Shown piece after piece: positions 11,161 through 22,433 of a DNA stretch of 64,000 nucleotides (positions are counted from its first letter, which is position 1; each line of letters opens with the position of its first letter). Both the position numbers and the translations under genes were made by a program. The notes below the pieces were generated by a model. The model was not told the origin of the DNA. It did not search any database and saw only the letters and a list, made by a program, of their open reading frames with translations. This DNA is from Codonopsis lanceolata (lineage: Eukaryota; Streptophyta; Magnoliopsida; Asterales; Campanulaceae), in contig CM028379.1 in assembly GCA_013146195.2 (NCBI GenBank), forward strand, positions 60,089,693-60,153,692, in the 5' to 3' direction.

Positions 11161-11922
11161 AAATGCACAGAAAAGGAAAAAGATACTTTTCTTTCCTTAC
11201 CCTTGCTTTGCCCATGTGACCATCTGCCTTCTTCTTGCTTTCTTGCTCTTCTTTGCTATGCTACTCTTTCACTCTCTTCTTTGCACTTGCTACTTCATGC
11301 TACTCTTTTCTTGTTCTTCTTTATTTGTTACTTCTTTCTTGCGCTTCTTTGGGGATTCTTTCTTTTTTTGCTGCCGTTCCGGCTTTTGCTAGAAATCCCT
11401 CCCCTTTCTGCCGCTTCATTTTTTGCCTTAGCTGGAAAATCTTTCTTTATGCTGATGCATTTGTCTTCTCTTTTTGTTGCTCTTTCTAACCTTGGCTAGA
11501 AATTTTCTTTTCTTCTTCTTGCATCTTACGTTCAGTTTGGAATTTCCTTTTCTTTTTCTTCTTTGTTGCATTTTCTTTTTCTTTGCATTTTCTAGCCGGT
11601 GAAAATTTCTTCTTTTTGCCACAACATTTTCTTTTTGTTGCCTGTATTTGTCCCCTCTCTCTTTTTTTCCTTTTCTTTTTTTTCTTTTCCTTTTTTTCTT
11701 TTTTTTTGTTTCTCTCCTTTTATTTGCTGCATGCATATATTTTCTTGCTTGCATTTTTTCTTTTGCATGCATTTTTTCATATTCTTGCATTCTTTTTTCT
11801 TTTTAAAAGGCCATTTTTTTTTTCTTTTTTTCTCTTTTCATTTTCGCATGCTTGCCATTCTTTTTTATTTGCATGCCATATTTTTCTCTTTTTCATTTTC
11901 TTCTTTTTTTTGTTTTTGCAAA
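11161..11922. repeat. Polypyrimidine low-complexity tract up to the gap
   Basis: About 760 bases, almost all C and T on the plus strand, with recurring TTTGCATTTTCTTTTTC-like phrases. It runs straight into the first N gap. The long open frames across it, all Phe/Leu/Cys-rich on one strand and Lys/Arg-rich on the other, are by-products of composition. It is probably the degenerated outer part of the Tat/Ogre 3' UTR, and it is a likely cause of the assembly break. Confidence 0.7.
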
Positions 11923-12022
11923 NNNNNNNNNNNNNNNNNNNNNNNNNNNNNNNNNNNNNNNNNNNNNNNNNNNNNNNNNNNNNNNNNNNNNNNNNNNNNN
12001 NNNNNNNNNNNNNNNNNNNNNN
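11923..12022. other. Assembly gap (100 N)
   Basis: Exactly 100 N. It hides the rest of the integrase and the 3' LTR of Athila-like copy 2, and presumably the pol region of the Tat/Ogre element into which copy 2 inserted. Confidence 0.99.
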
Positions 12023-12958
12023 TTACACCATATTTTCTAAGGACTGAATTGCAAACTATTGGTGAAGTGTGTTCCTGATCACTAATTATGGCCTTAGGTA
12101 CTCAAGCAGCAAAAATATCTTCGTTTGACCACGCTTTTCCATCACTTATTTTAGTTCCAATAGCTTCTATCCATTTAGACACATAATCAACAGCAACTAA
12201 AATATACTCACAATTATTAGATACTGGAAAAGGACCATAAAATCAATACCCCAAACATCAAAAATTTCAACAACCATATTTATATGCAAGGGCATTTCAT
12301 TCCTTTTTCCTATTCCACCGGTTCTTTGACACTTATCACAAGTTTTATAAAATATGTCACAATATCTAAAAACAGTAGGCCAATATAATCCAGATTGCAA
12401 AATTTTTCTAGCAGTTTTATTACCACTAAAATGACCACCACAAGAGTATTCATGACAAAATGTCATAATATTGTATTGGTCTTGTTCTGGAACACATTTT
12501 CTAATTATAGAGTCGAAACACATTTTATATAAATGAGGTTCTTCCCAGAAATAATTCTTTGCTTCTGTTAAAAATTTATTTCTTTGATAAAAATCAAAGT
12601 CATGATTTATGATATCAGATACATAATAATTGACATAATCAGCATACCAAGGATCTAAATCTTTGACTACTAATAATTGTTCATCAGTGAAGTCTTCATT
12701 TACAGGAATTTTATTATCAAGAAATTGACTTTCAAGTAAGGGTGAAAATTCCAATCTAGACAAATGATCGGCTACGACGTTTTCTATTCCCTTTTTATCT
12801 TTAATAGTAATGTCAAATTCTTGCAATAATAACATCCACCTTATGAGTCTAGGCTTTGCCTCTTTCTTACTCAATAAATATTTTAGGGATGCATGATCAG
12901 AAAATATTATGACTTTTGATCCTAACAAATATGATCTAAACTTTTCCAATGCATACAC
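12023..12958 (-). pseudogene. Athila-like copy 2 RNase H end and integrase, truncated at gap
   Basis: Covers the RNase H tail (VYALEKFRSYLLGSK, SDHASLKYLLSKK) and the integrase zinc domain with intact HHCC residues (HEYSCGGH and CDKCQRTGG), then the start of the catalytic core (WGIDFM). A one-base loss near 12233 relative to copy 1 shifts the frame just after WGIDFM. From about 12023 to 12150 several more small indels accumulate next to the gap. An ochre codon replaces a glutamate codon near 12978 just upstream. The other catalytic residues lie in the shifted or missing part. Confidence 0.8.
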
Positions 12959-13046
12959 AACTGCTAAAAATTCTTTTTATGTTGTTGTATAATTAAGTTG
13001 TGCATCATTTAATATCCTACTAGCATAATGTATTACATGCGGTTTC

Positions 13047-14096
13047 CTATCTACCCTTTGACCTAACACAGCTCCAATTGCAAAATCCGAAGCATCGCAC
13101 ATGATCTCGAAAGGGAGAGACCAATCGGGGCCGGTTAAAATTGGGGGCAATTGTCAATCTTTCCTTTAATAAATTAAATGCGTTTAAGCATTTTTGATCA
13201 AAAATGAATTCGGTGCCTTTTGCTAACAAATTACATAGAGGTTTACATATTTTTGAAAAATCTTTTATAAATCTTCTATAAAAACATGCATGCCCTAGAA
13301 AACTTCTAACACCTTTGACAGAAGTTGGGGGAGGTAGTTGTGATATGACTTCAATTTTTGCCTTATCGACTTCAATTCCTTTGTTAGACACAACATGACC
13401 TAAGACGATTCCATGTTTAACCATGAAATGGCTTTTCTCCCAACTTAGGGTCAAATTAGTTTCACAACATCTTTTCAAGACCGATGTAAGATTTTCTAGG
13501 CAATGATCAAAAGAATTTCCAAATACTGAAAAACCATCAATGAATACTTCCACAAATCTTTCTACTAAATCTGAAAATATAGAAATCATGCATCTTTGAA
13601 AAGTAGTTGGGGCATTACAAAGTCCAAAGGGCATTCTCCTAAATGCAAAGGTACCAAAAGGACATGTAAAGGTGGTTTTCTCTTGGTCTTCAGGTGCTAC
13701 GGGAATTTGGTTGTAGCCAGAGAAACCATCAAGAAAACAATAATATTCATGACCAGCTAGTCTTTCAAGGATTTGATCAATAAATGGCACAGGAAAGTGG
13801 TCCTTCCTAGTTGCCGCATTTAATTTCCTCAAATCAATGCACATTCTATAACCGGTGATAGTTCGTGTAGGAACTAACTCATCCTTATCATTTTTAACAA
13901 CTGTAATTCCTGATTTCTTAGGAACTACCTGAACTGGACTAACACATTTACTATCAGATATTGGGTAAATTATACCCGCATCGAGAAGCTTAAGGACTTC
14001 TTTTCTCACTGCTTCTTCCATGTGAGGGTTAAGTCTTCTTTGTCTTTCTCTAGAAGGCTTACTACCTTCTTCTAAATGTATTTTATGCATACACAT
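13047..14096 (-). pseudogene. Athila-like copy 2 reverse transcriptase
   Basis: Nearly complete Ty3/gypsy RT frame: MCMHKIHLEEGSKPSRE, GIIYPISDSK, VVPKKSGITVV, GYRMCIDLRKLNAATRKDHFP, YYCFLDGFSGYNQI and RRMPFGLCNAPTTFQRCM. The catalytic box reads VFIDGFSVFG (13533-13541), so the second metal-binding aspartate is replaced by glycine and the enzyme would be inactive. The 30-residue connection segment that is missing from copy 1 is present here. An extra G near 13143 shifts the frame before RNase H. Confidence 0.85.
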
Positions 14097-14153
14097 AGAC
14101 GGACTAATGCCTTTTAAATATGCTAAGGACCATCCTATAGCTTCTCTATGTGT

Positions 14154-15560
14154 CTATAAAACTTTTAATAGGCTTGCTTCTTGTTCTTCTGTTAAATATG
14201 TATCAATTATAACAGGTAAAGTTTTACCTTCCCCTAAAAATGTGTATTTTAACTGGGGTGGTAATGGCTTTAATTCTTCTTCAGGAGGAGATTTAACAGA
14301 CGGAATGAATTCAGAATTTTCAGGTTTTATCGTTTCTTCTTTAACCTCTTCAATGTTTTCTACTTTTTCTTCCTCTACTTCTATTTCTTCGAAAAGAGAT
14401 TTTAGAATTTCCACTTCTTCTTCATTATCTTCATCCTCTTCTTTTTCTATTTTATTAGAATTATTTTTTGATTCTGACTCTTCCATATTATCTTTATCTT
14501 TATTCTTAAGGGCTTCTAATCTTTCTCTCTCTTTTCTTTCATCAGTCTCTCGAAGTTCTCTTTCTAACTCTTCAATGTCAAATTTTATATGAGAGAAAGT
14601 TCTATCATCATAGCTTACAAACACATCTTTCTCATAATCATCATCCTCACAATTTTCTTCAAAGGTTTGAGTTGTTAGTTTTTCTATTTCATCAATTGAG
14701 AAACAAGCATTCATGTCACTCGGTCTATTCATTACATCGAAAATTGAGATTTCTACAGTTTCACCTAGGACTGACATTGTGAGTTTACCATTCTTGACAT
14801 TTATCATTGTATTGGCAGTGGCCATAAAAGGTCTGCCTAACAAGATAGAGACTTCATTATTTGTGCATATTTTTCTTTCCATCTCTAGAACCACAAAATC
14901 AACCGGAATGATTAATTTATCAACCTGAACTAGGATGTCCTCTACTATACCCAAAGGATGTTTAACTGAACGATCAGCTAATTGTAAAGACATATTAGTG
15001 GGTTTCAGTTCTCCCAACCCTAATTGTTTATAAACTGCAAAAGGCATCAAATTAATACTTGCTCCTAAATCTAACATAGCCTTCATCTTTTTAGAGCTAC
15101 CCAATGAGACTTGGATATTAAACCTGCCTGGATCTTTTAACTTAGGGGGAAGTTCGGGTTGTAATACTACACTTACGTTTTTAGAAACAATAATTTTTTC
15201 ATTGTTTTCGAATTTGTGTTTCTTAAAGTGAAGATCTTTGAAAAACTTAGCATAGGCTGGAATATTTTTAATAACATTAAGCAAAGGAAGGTTAACATTC
15301 ACTTTGGATAACATATTATAAATTTCCAAAAATTGTTTATCCATTCTGTTTTTCATAAGTCTTCTAGGAAACGGAATTGGAGGAACATATGGTGGTGGTG
15401 CCCCATAAGGTTCCTCTTCTTCTTGTTCTTTTTCTTGCCCTACTTCTTCTTGACTTTCTTTGTTTGACAATTCTTTTTCTACTTCTTGATTATTTGGTTG
15501 ATTATTTTCATTTTTATCCTTTTCAACTTCTTTTTCAGAATTATCTAATTTATCAGGCAC
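14154..15560 (-). pseudogene. Athila-like copy 2 aspartic protease and acidic linker
   Basis: Open frame with a charged N-terminal tail of gag, the linker to protease (PRRLMKNRMDKQFLEIYNML), the protease active site DLGASINLMP near 15061-15078 (Athila-style DLGAS, where retroviruses have D-T/S-G), ILLGRPFMA as the second protease motif, and the acidic Glu-rich linker before RT. It is separated from RT by a TGG-to-TAG change at about 14157 and from gag by a one-base loss near 15655. The protease domain itself looks complete. Confidence 0.82.
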
Positions 15561-15598
15561 ATTAGAAGATTGAATAGGATCACTTACCTCTTCTCCAA

Positions 15599-16270
15599 TT
15601 ACTCTACCACTTCGCAGAGTAGTGATAGATTTTGCTTGTTCAGTTTGACTAGGGAATTCCCTTTTTCTCTTTTCTCGTTCATAACTTTTGCAAGTTTCTC
15701 CCTTAAATTTTCTATCTCTTCTAGAAAATATTTGTTAAGGGAAATTTGTCCTTTGTGTGCTCCATCCGATTTTGAAACTTCTTCAATTCGCAATTGACCT
15801 TGATTTGGGAATTGTTGAGGTTGTAATGGTTTATTTCCTCCCCATGAAAAATTAGGATGATTCCTCAAACCAGGATTATATGTGTTTGAGTAAGGATCAT
15901 TCCTTTGTCTTTGAGGGTACATGTTCATGGCATTCACCTGTTCAGAATACATAGCACTAGATGGACAAAAATTAGTAGCATGAGAATATAATCCACACAT
16001 GGCACATGCTTCTTGAATTGGCCAATTTTCATATTGAGCTTGCATATCAGGTTTTTCTTGAACTTGGAATAAACTTCTACTTTTACCTCTTGCACTTTTC
16101 TGTTGAGAATTTGCACTCAACATCTCAAATAATTCTTCTAGTGCAACTGGTGTCATTCTATTAATAGAACCATCGGCCGCACTATCAACCATAGTTTGTA
16201 AAGCAGGCGAAAGAGCATAATAGAATTGAAGTGCTAACACGTCTTGAGACAGATTATGATGAGGACACAT
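15599..16270 (-). pseudogene. Athila-like copy 2 gag C-terminal half
   Basis: Carries CPHHNLSQDVLALQFYYALS, the SINRMTPVALEELFEML segment and the CX2CX4HX4C zinc knuckle at 15965-16006 (CAMCGLYSHATNFC). Unlike copy 1, the tryptophan codon just before the knuckle region is intact. The end is frameshifted (single-base loss), so it reads out of frame before protease. Confidence 0.8.
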
Positions 16271-16294
16271 AATAAGTAAGTTTTTAAATCTATC

Positions 16295-16606
16295 TCATGC
16301 TTCATGGAATGTTTCACCTGGTTCATTTTGAAAAGACATAATTTGTTTTCTGTATTCTGTAAGAGATGCACGTTTATAATATTTACTCATAAACAAATCA
16401 TATAGTTGAGCCCAAGTATAAACACTACTAGTTGCTAGATTTATAAACCATCTTTTCGCCAATTCTTTTAATGCACTTGGAAAGTAATTCATTTTTACTT
16501 GGTCTTCAGTCAAACCTCCTAACGGATAAGTACTTATCATATACTCATATTCTCTAAGGAAACTTACTGGATCTTCAGTAGGCATTCCATGAAAAGAAGG
16601 TATCAT
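16295..16606 (-). pseudogene. Athila-like copy 2 gag capsid fragment
   Basis: Homologous to the middle of copy 1 gag (FHGMPTEDPVSFLREYEYM to EPGETFHEA). It ends at a TGG-to-TGA change inside the WDRF motif. About 271 bp that encode the gag N-terminal segment in copy 1 (6161-6431) are missing at the 16613 junction, so no native start exists. Confidence 0.8.
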
Positions 16607-16819
16607 AGATTATCAAGATCTTCCTGATTCTTTCCAATATTATTTATATTTTGATTTAGTTCTACCAATTTAGGATTCAAAGATCTACGACCGTGCATAA
16701 AATAAATAAAGCAATTAAAACAATTAACTAAAAAAATAAAATCTTTTTGTATTTTTATTTTTATAAAAACTGAAATTAAAAATTACGCTACCAACAAACT
16801 AGCTATGCAAACTAGCTTG

Positions 16820-16837
16820 TCCCCGGCAACGGCGCCA
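16820..16837 (-). promoter_or_regulatory. Primer binding site of Athila-like copy 2
   Basis: Minus-strand TGGCGCCGTTGCCGGGGA, identical to copy 1 and of the tRNA-Asp type, 6 bases from the LTR edge. Confidence 0.85.
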
Positions 16838-16843
16838 AAAACT

Positions 16844-17942
16844 TGATCGATGTCTTATTTTAATTATATCCTTACAAGTGGACAAGACTATTGTAGAATA
16901 GTTTTGGGAAGCAAGGGTCGAACCACAGAGACAAGAAGATCACGAATAACACGATTATCGGTAGCAAATTATTAAACTAAGGGGGTTTTTATATTGATTT
17001 TAATCTAGATTAATTATTATTCTAAGGTTAACTAATTTAGCAGCAATCACAGATTATGAAGATCTTATGGTGGAGGGAAATCTAGGATTAGGGTTTCACT
17101 TGTATCTCCTCTATGGATTATTTTGATAAAGTATCATTCAATCTCTTGGGTTCGTTCACAAAATATAGATATAGCATGTCGAATTACTGTTCAGTCTCCA
17201 TCTCTAAATAATTCGTCCATTCTATATCCTAGGCACAAGAACATATGATCCTAACTGTCACTTAGGTCATATATGGAACCTGACCCTAACTTATCACTCT
17301 TGTGCATCGATAGGTTCAATTTATCATGATGGCGAGCTAGTGTACGACATATGCACATTGATCATGCAGTTATCCGCACCTCTAGGCCTTTATTATTCAT
17401 GATTACATTCATTTGTTCAAAGTGAGATAATAGAGGGATTGATAATCACCACAATCAACAAGAATTGAATGAATAAAAATAAATTAAAGCATAGATTCGA
17501 TACAAGTTACCTCCCAACTCCTAGATTAATGGATGTTTAGTTCATCCTTAAGGATGAACAGCACATGGGGATGATTGAATACATGGATCGATCATCAAAA
17601 CTTGTAATTACACAACTAAACTATGTTATACACACTAAATCATATGCTAGAACTATAAAAACTACTCCTTGGACGTCCTTGAGCTCTGGCTACCGTCCTT
17701 TATTTATACCATGGAGTTGTAGGGGGTTTCAGAATGCACCTTTTGCCGTTTCTTCTTCAATTTACACTTTGGCCCCTTCTTGGAATATTCACCAAAAAAC
17801 CTTATAATTCATATAAATTCACCTAAAACCCTGAAACTCATAAAACAACTGAAAAACACATATCAGTAGCCAAAAGCCTCGTGGAATCGCTCAATTTAAG
17901 TCATAAAAGTACCTGATATCGACGTATAAAATACATCGATCA
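16844..17942 (-). repeat. Complete 5' LTR of Athila-like copy 2
   Basis: The 1,099-bp LTR begins TGATCGATG and ends CATCGATCA, a 9-bp perfect terminal inverted repeat with TG..CA ends. On the minus strand a TATAAATA promoter box sits at about 17702-17709. The LTR ends exactly where the zinc-knuckle coding sequence of a Tat/Ogre gag gene resumes. The five bases after the LTR are GATAG (17943-17947), which should be one copy of the target-site duplication; the other copy falls in or beyond the gap. Confidence 0.9.
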
Positions 17943-19512
17943 GATAGCGTTTTTTAGCACATAGCATTTGTCGGTGAGGTGACCACTACAACGATGGTAT
18001 TCACAGTACTGGGCATGATTCCATGTGTTGGGCAGGGGATTCGGTGTGCAATTCATCATAGTAGCGGCTTCCTCTGTTCTGACCCCTGAAATTCCTGTTC
18101 GGACTATTGTTTCCTTCTACTGCATTGACAGACCTATCAGCTCCATAGGACCATTGAATAGTGTTATAGTTCTGGGTAGGAAAATTGGTGGATGCATTCC
18201 CTACCATATTGACGGCTGATCTTGATGCAGCTGCCTTTCCTTTTGAATAGCGAAAAGAGTTGGAGGGCGTATTGACTTTTAAATGCCCAGTCCGTATATC
18301 TTCATCAATACGGACTCCTATCTCCACTACCTCTTTAAAATTGCTGTAGGGGAGATACCGCATGTGTTCCAGGTAAATGGTCTCGAGGTTTTTGATGAAC
18401 ATTCTGCATGACTTAGCCGGATCAGGTCTGCCGAGCGTCTGAGCTAATTTTCTTTTCCACCTTGCTGCAAATTTAGCACAGGTTTCTTTTTCCCTTTGGG
18501 TGCACGATTCAAGATCTCTTTTATTTTCATGGGTAGTATTATATTTGTACCTTTCTAAGAACCCTTCAGCTATTTGGTCCCAAGTACCAATGTTGCTAGT
18601 GTCTACCAACATTAGCCATTGCTTGGCAACCCCTATCAAGGTAAGATGGAAATTGGAAACCATCGCTTCAAAACTAGCCTCTCTTGACTACATGCCAGTG
18701 GAATAGGGCTTTAACTGAGATATAGGGCATCCAGTCCCATTGAACTTTTCTATGTCGGGCATTTTAAATTTTGAAGGTAGTATTGCTGAAGGTTGTAATG
18801 CTAATGCCCGTGTAGAAAATTCTCCTTTGTTCATAACTTTGAGCATCATATTTTTCAAATTTTCCATGTCAGCCTCCATTTTGGTGGAAGGGAGAGTTGG
18901 GTTTTGGTATATGCTGGTAGGATTTGGAAAGGCTGGGGTTTTTGGCTGTGGTATTTGGTAAGGATTTTGGGTTGGGTAAGGATTTTGGGTTGGATAAGGA
19001 TTTTGGGTAGGTGGGTTATTGGCGGTTTCAGTTTGGCGGCCATGATCATTAAAATGTAAATAGGTTGTTACTTGGCCTGGCTGATTATAGCTTCTTGGGT
19101 CCATATGTGGGCTATTTTGGAGTGGATTGGTGATGGGAAAGGGGAGGTCATTTGGATTTTGGCTTGGGGAAGGATATGGAGGGTAGGGCGAGAAAGGATT
19201 AATATTTGGGTAATAAGGATTAGGTGGGGGATTTGGATTTAAGGTAATGGTGGTATTTGGTGGGTTGGTGTTTGGCTGGGGGTTTAGGTTTGGAGGAACA
19301 TGGGAAGTTGATGCCTCTTGAGGGACTGCAGGAAAAGAGGTTCCCTCACCACTGGGTTTTAAACTTTGTACCAGACTAGCCATCTGGCTCATTATGCGAT
19401 CAGCATGTGCACCCAAATTTTGATCTAGCCATTGTTGCACAGCCAGAGTCAGAGCGTACCCTGGAGCCCCTGTATCTGTACCCACTACGGACTGCTCATT
19501 TTCAACTGTCAT
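17943..19512 (-). pseudogene. Tat/Ogre-like gag, interrupted by Athila-like copy 2
   Basis: Gag of a Tat/Ogre-lineage Ty3/gypsy element. The ATG at 19512 opens a frame with a glutamine-rich start, a long Pro/Asn-rich stretch (about residues 80-190), the lineage signature FKMPDIEKFNGTGCP, then FHLTLIGVAKQWL, TWDQIAEGFLERYKYN and KETCAKFAARWKRKL. A CX4CX2HX4C zinc knuckle lies at 17964-18005 (CEYHRCSGHLTDKC). Breaks: one amber codon between 18663 and 18688 in an otherwise continuous frame, a frameshift near 18030 just before the knuckle, and the Athila insertion at 17942/17943. The copy at 57339-59230 is homologous. Confidence 0.82.
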
Positions 19513-20702
19513 TCTGCTTAAATATGTACCCTATGCACTGATTCTGCCCTTTTCTTATCTGACTCTGACACTTTCTAATCTGACTCTAATACTCTCTTTG
19601 CCTGTATCCTGTAGCAACCGACCAGTACTATCTCTGCCTTTCCAAACTCGGCCAGGTTTCTGAGGAAAAGGGTTTGAAGGTATCAGAAAGGGTTGGCTGA
19701 AGGATTTCTGGGCTTGGAGTACAGCGTGCCTTTATTAGTATTTTGTTTCCCCTGCAATTGATCGGACAAGCACCTGCTTTGTTTTGACAATCTCAGGACT
19801 ATTCATGGAATAGTAGATTCTTTCTCCAGAGTATAGGACCCTTGTATTCCACCTGCCTTTCGACTCCCCAATATCGGACTAATCTCAGGCGAAGGGCCTA
19901 TACTCTTTCCGGGATCCACCATTCAAAATGGTCTAGGTCGAATATCATAAAATCATTGGTCAACCCCTGTGCATACTTTTATTCATCTTTTTTTTTTTTG
20001 CTTTTTTTCTTTTCCGCTTTTTGTTTCTTTTTCTTTTGCACAAGGACTGGTCAATAACTCAGAGATATAAAAACCAACCGGTCCATTTCTACATGCGTGC
20101 GTGTGTGTGTGCGGCATCTAGAAAGCAGTAAAATCTCTTTCTTTGTTTCAAATATAATGCAAGAAATAAAGCAGATATGGCCTGTCTTGCTATTCTTTGT
20201 GGATTTTCTCGGCTTTTTAGTTTGAGCGCGAGCAAGCAACCATTCAGATCAAGAAATAGAAAGAAAAGTGGAGAATCTATCTATTCATATTAATTACATA
20301 TTTGTCCTAGTCACCAAAATAAAATGACAGAATGAAAGAATATGTACATATTTTTGTGCGATAAAAATAAGTACGCAGAATAAAAAATAATAAGCAGAAT
20401 AAAGCAATAATAAAATAATGCCCCAGCCCTTTTGTTATACTGCCCGGAAATCTATTTTATTCTCTCTTTTTTGTTTGTTTGTTTTTAAATATACATGCAA
20501 CGATAACTGGAACAAAACTGCTGCAAGATGGAGGATCATATTCACAAATATATACACAGATATATAAGAACTCAATATTTAAAATGCTAAAGAAATATAA
20601 TAAGCATATTTTAGCCAGAAACTAAAGAAAACTGATTTTTTCTTTTTTTTGTGAAAACTGAGTCTAGCCCTCTATTTTTATTTTCTTTAAAATAAAAACG
20701 AC
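19513..20702 (-). other. Tat/Ogre leader between primer binding site and gag
   Basis: Non-coding leader of the minus-strand Tat/Ogre element. The part nearest gag (19640-19930) is clearly homologous to 56930-57230 in the plus-strand element, for example the TATACTCTTTCCGGGATCC segment in both. The middle is AT-rich with T-runs at about 19985-20040. I see no additional open frame of the kind some Ogre elements carry before gag. Confidence 0.6.
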
Positions 20703-20721
20703 GTCCCCAGCAGAGTTGTCA
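20703..20721 (-). promoter_or_regulatory. Primer binding site of Tat/Ogre element
   Basis: Minus-strand TGACAACTCTGCTGGGGAC, a slightly altered form of the TGGCGACTCnGCTGGGGAC site used by Tat/Ogre elements (tRNA-Arg type according to the literature as I recall it). It is three bases from the LTR edge at 20725. Confidence 0.65.
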
Positions 20722-20724
20722 CTA

Positions 20725-22433
20725 TGGGTGCCCCGGAGTGCTTCCGAACCCTATGCGCCATTTTTTAGGGGAGAGCGGCATGCGGAAGGACATCACGCTT
20801 TCCATTTCATCCTCCCTTGTTTAGGGGAAGACGAAATTAAAAGTGCAGAAAGAGTGTTGTCAAAGAGCGCGTTGAATACGCCTCGGTCACCGAGTGTGCT
20901 TTAGTCCATTATGAGTGCTTTGGATTTCTCCATATATCATCCTCCCTTGTTTATGGGAAAACAAGAAAACGCATCACCCTTTTCATTCCCATCGTCCCTT
21001 GTTTAGGGGAAAACAGAAAAGTGCAAAAAAAAAAGATGTTGCGAAGGCGCGTGGGAACACGCCCTGCCTCACTATGGACAGTTGTACATTCTAGGTCACT
21101 ATGAGTGCTTTGGGTTTCCCGTATCTCATCCTCCCTTGTTTAGGGGAAAACAAGATACAGAAAGTGCATCACCCTTTCCATTCACATCGTCCCTTGTTTA
21201 GGGGAAAACGGAAAAGTGTAAGAAAAGGATGTTGCGGGCCTTACTGTCATCCAAAATGTTGTAACAGAGTCGCCATCTTTATTTTAAGGAGAAATAAAGA
21301 AAAACAAAAAATAACCAGAGTTTGTAAAAAAAGGGTTCGAGGGCTAAGTTACGAGGTGGGAAGATGTTAGGCACTCAACTCGCCCTTTCGATCTCAAAAA
21401 TAGTTTTTGGCTAAAATATGCTTTTATTATATTTATTCAGCAAATAAAATAAATCATTAAAGCATATATATCTGTATCTACATTATTTACAGACTTGCAG
21501 CCGCCTCCTTCTAGTAATTACAAATACGTTTAAAAATATTTGGCCATAATAATGGCTCTTTTTAGTGTTATTTTCTATATAAATCCGGCCAGCATAACTG
21601 CTTATATTTTTTACATTGGACCAGATGAAAATAACACTTTTATATAAAAATCTCTTAAAGGCTTATCTTTAAGAGCGTAGGTTGTGCTCGCTCTGTCCTT
21701 CTGGGAGAGGGAGTCTTTTGCTGTTGTTGCGATTTGGGCAGAGTAATTGCTCCGAAAGTGCTTTGTGTACCGCTTGCATTTTTGCCGTTGTTTGTTTTGC
21801 TGGCGGAATCGGGCAGAGCAACCGCTGCTTGCTTCGGATTTGGCCTCGATTCTGGCAACCGCTCTTTTGGGATTTTTGGACCAGAGAAATAGGGTGGAAT
21901 CCTAATTGGAAGGCTAAGGTTCACTTTGACCGGTTGGATTTGTGTTTGGAGGAGATTTGACGGAGCTTCGAGGCTTATAAAAGGAGGGGTACTCTCTCTT
22001 TCTCACGATCGCTCTCACTGCGTAAACTCTACGTTGTGTGTGAACTGTGTGCGCTATGAGTGAGAATGATTTCTCGGCCCTCAATTATGAAGCCGAAGCC
22101 CTCTATTTATAGGCTGAAGAAGGGACCTCATTGTCTTTAAATTTTTTCTTTGTGCTTCGTCAGCTTGTACCGCGCACTTGAGAGCTTGTACAAAATGTCA
22201 AAATGGAAGTGGATATTTAGGTCATGGGCGCCTCGCCAGGTTTGCATGGTGGTGGCGCCTGGTTCCATTTTTAGCCTGCTTTTTGACACTTTGGCCCCTG
22301 CATTTTACTGTTTTACGCATTCTGCTTTTCCTTTTGCATTTTCAAACCCTATAACTTGACATTTGTTAAGTTTAAATAGGTCTTGATATCGCATGTCATG
22401 TCACATACCAGGGGTACAATTGAGGTGTCTACA
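20725..22433 (-). repeat. Tat/Ogre-type 5' LTR
   Basis: A 1,709-bp LTR with plus-strand start TGGGTGCCCC and end GGTGTCTACA. Minus-strand TATAAATA is at 22104-22111. Near its 3' end it carries repeated blocks with CCCTTGTTTAGGGGAAAAC and GTGCAnnAAnnnnTGTTGCG (about 20770-21240, three partial units), followed by the GAGTCGCCATCTTTATTTTA block at 21267. A primer binding site and gag adjoin it, so it is a 5' LTR. The five bases beyond the outer edge are CTACC. Confidence 0.82.

Noticed and set aside
11428..12078. Several long open frames rich in Lys/Arg or Phe/Cys
   Set aside because: They lie in a pure polypyrimidine tract and partly run through the N gap; composition explains them.
1..17942. 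Athila-like copies 1 and 2 as one segmental duplication
   Set aside because: Homology stops at element borders, flanks differ, and each has its own lesions; independent insertions are simpler.
8571..22433. The two minus-strand Tat/Ogre LTRs as a proven pair of one element
   Set aside because: Their internal order is compatible, but the similarity looks only moderate and the outer 5-mers differ (TGGTG and CTACC), so a single element is not demonstrated.
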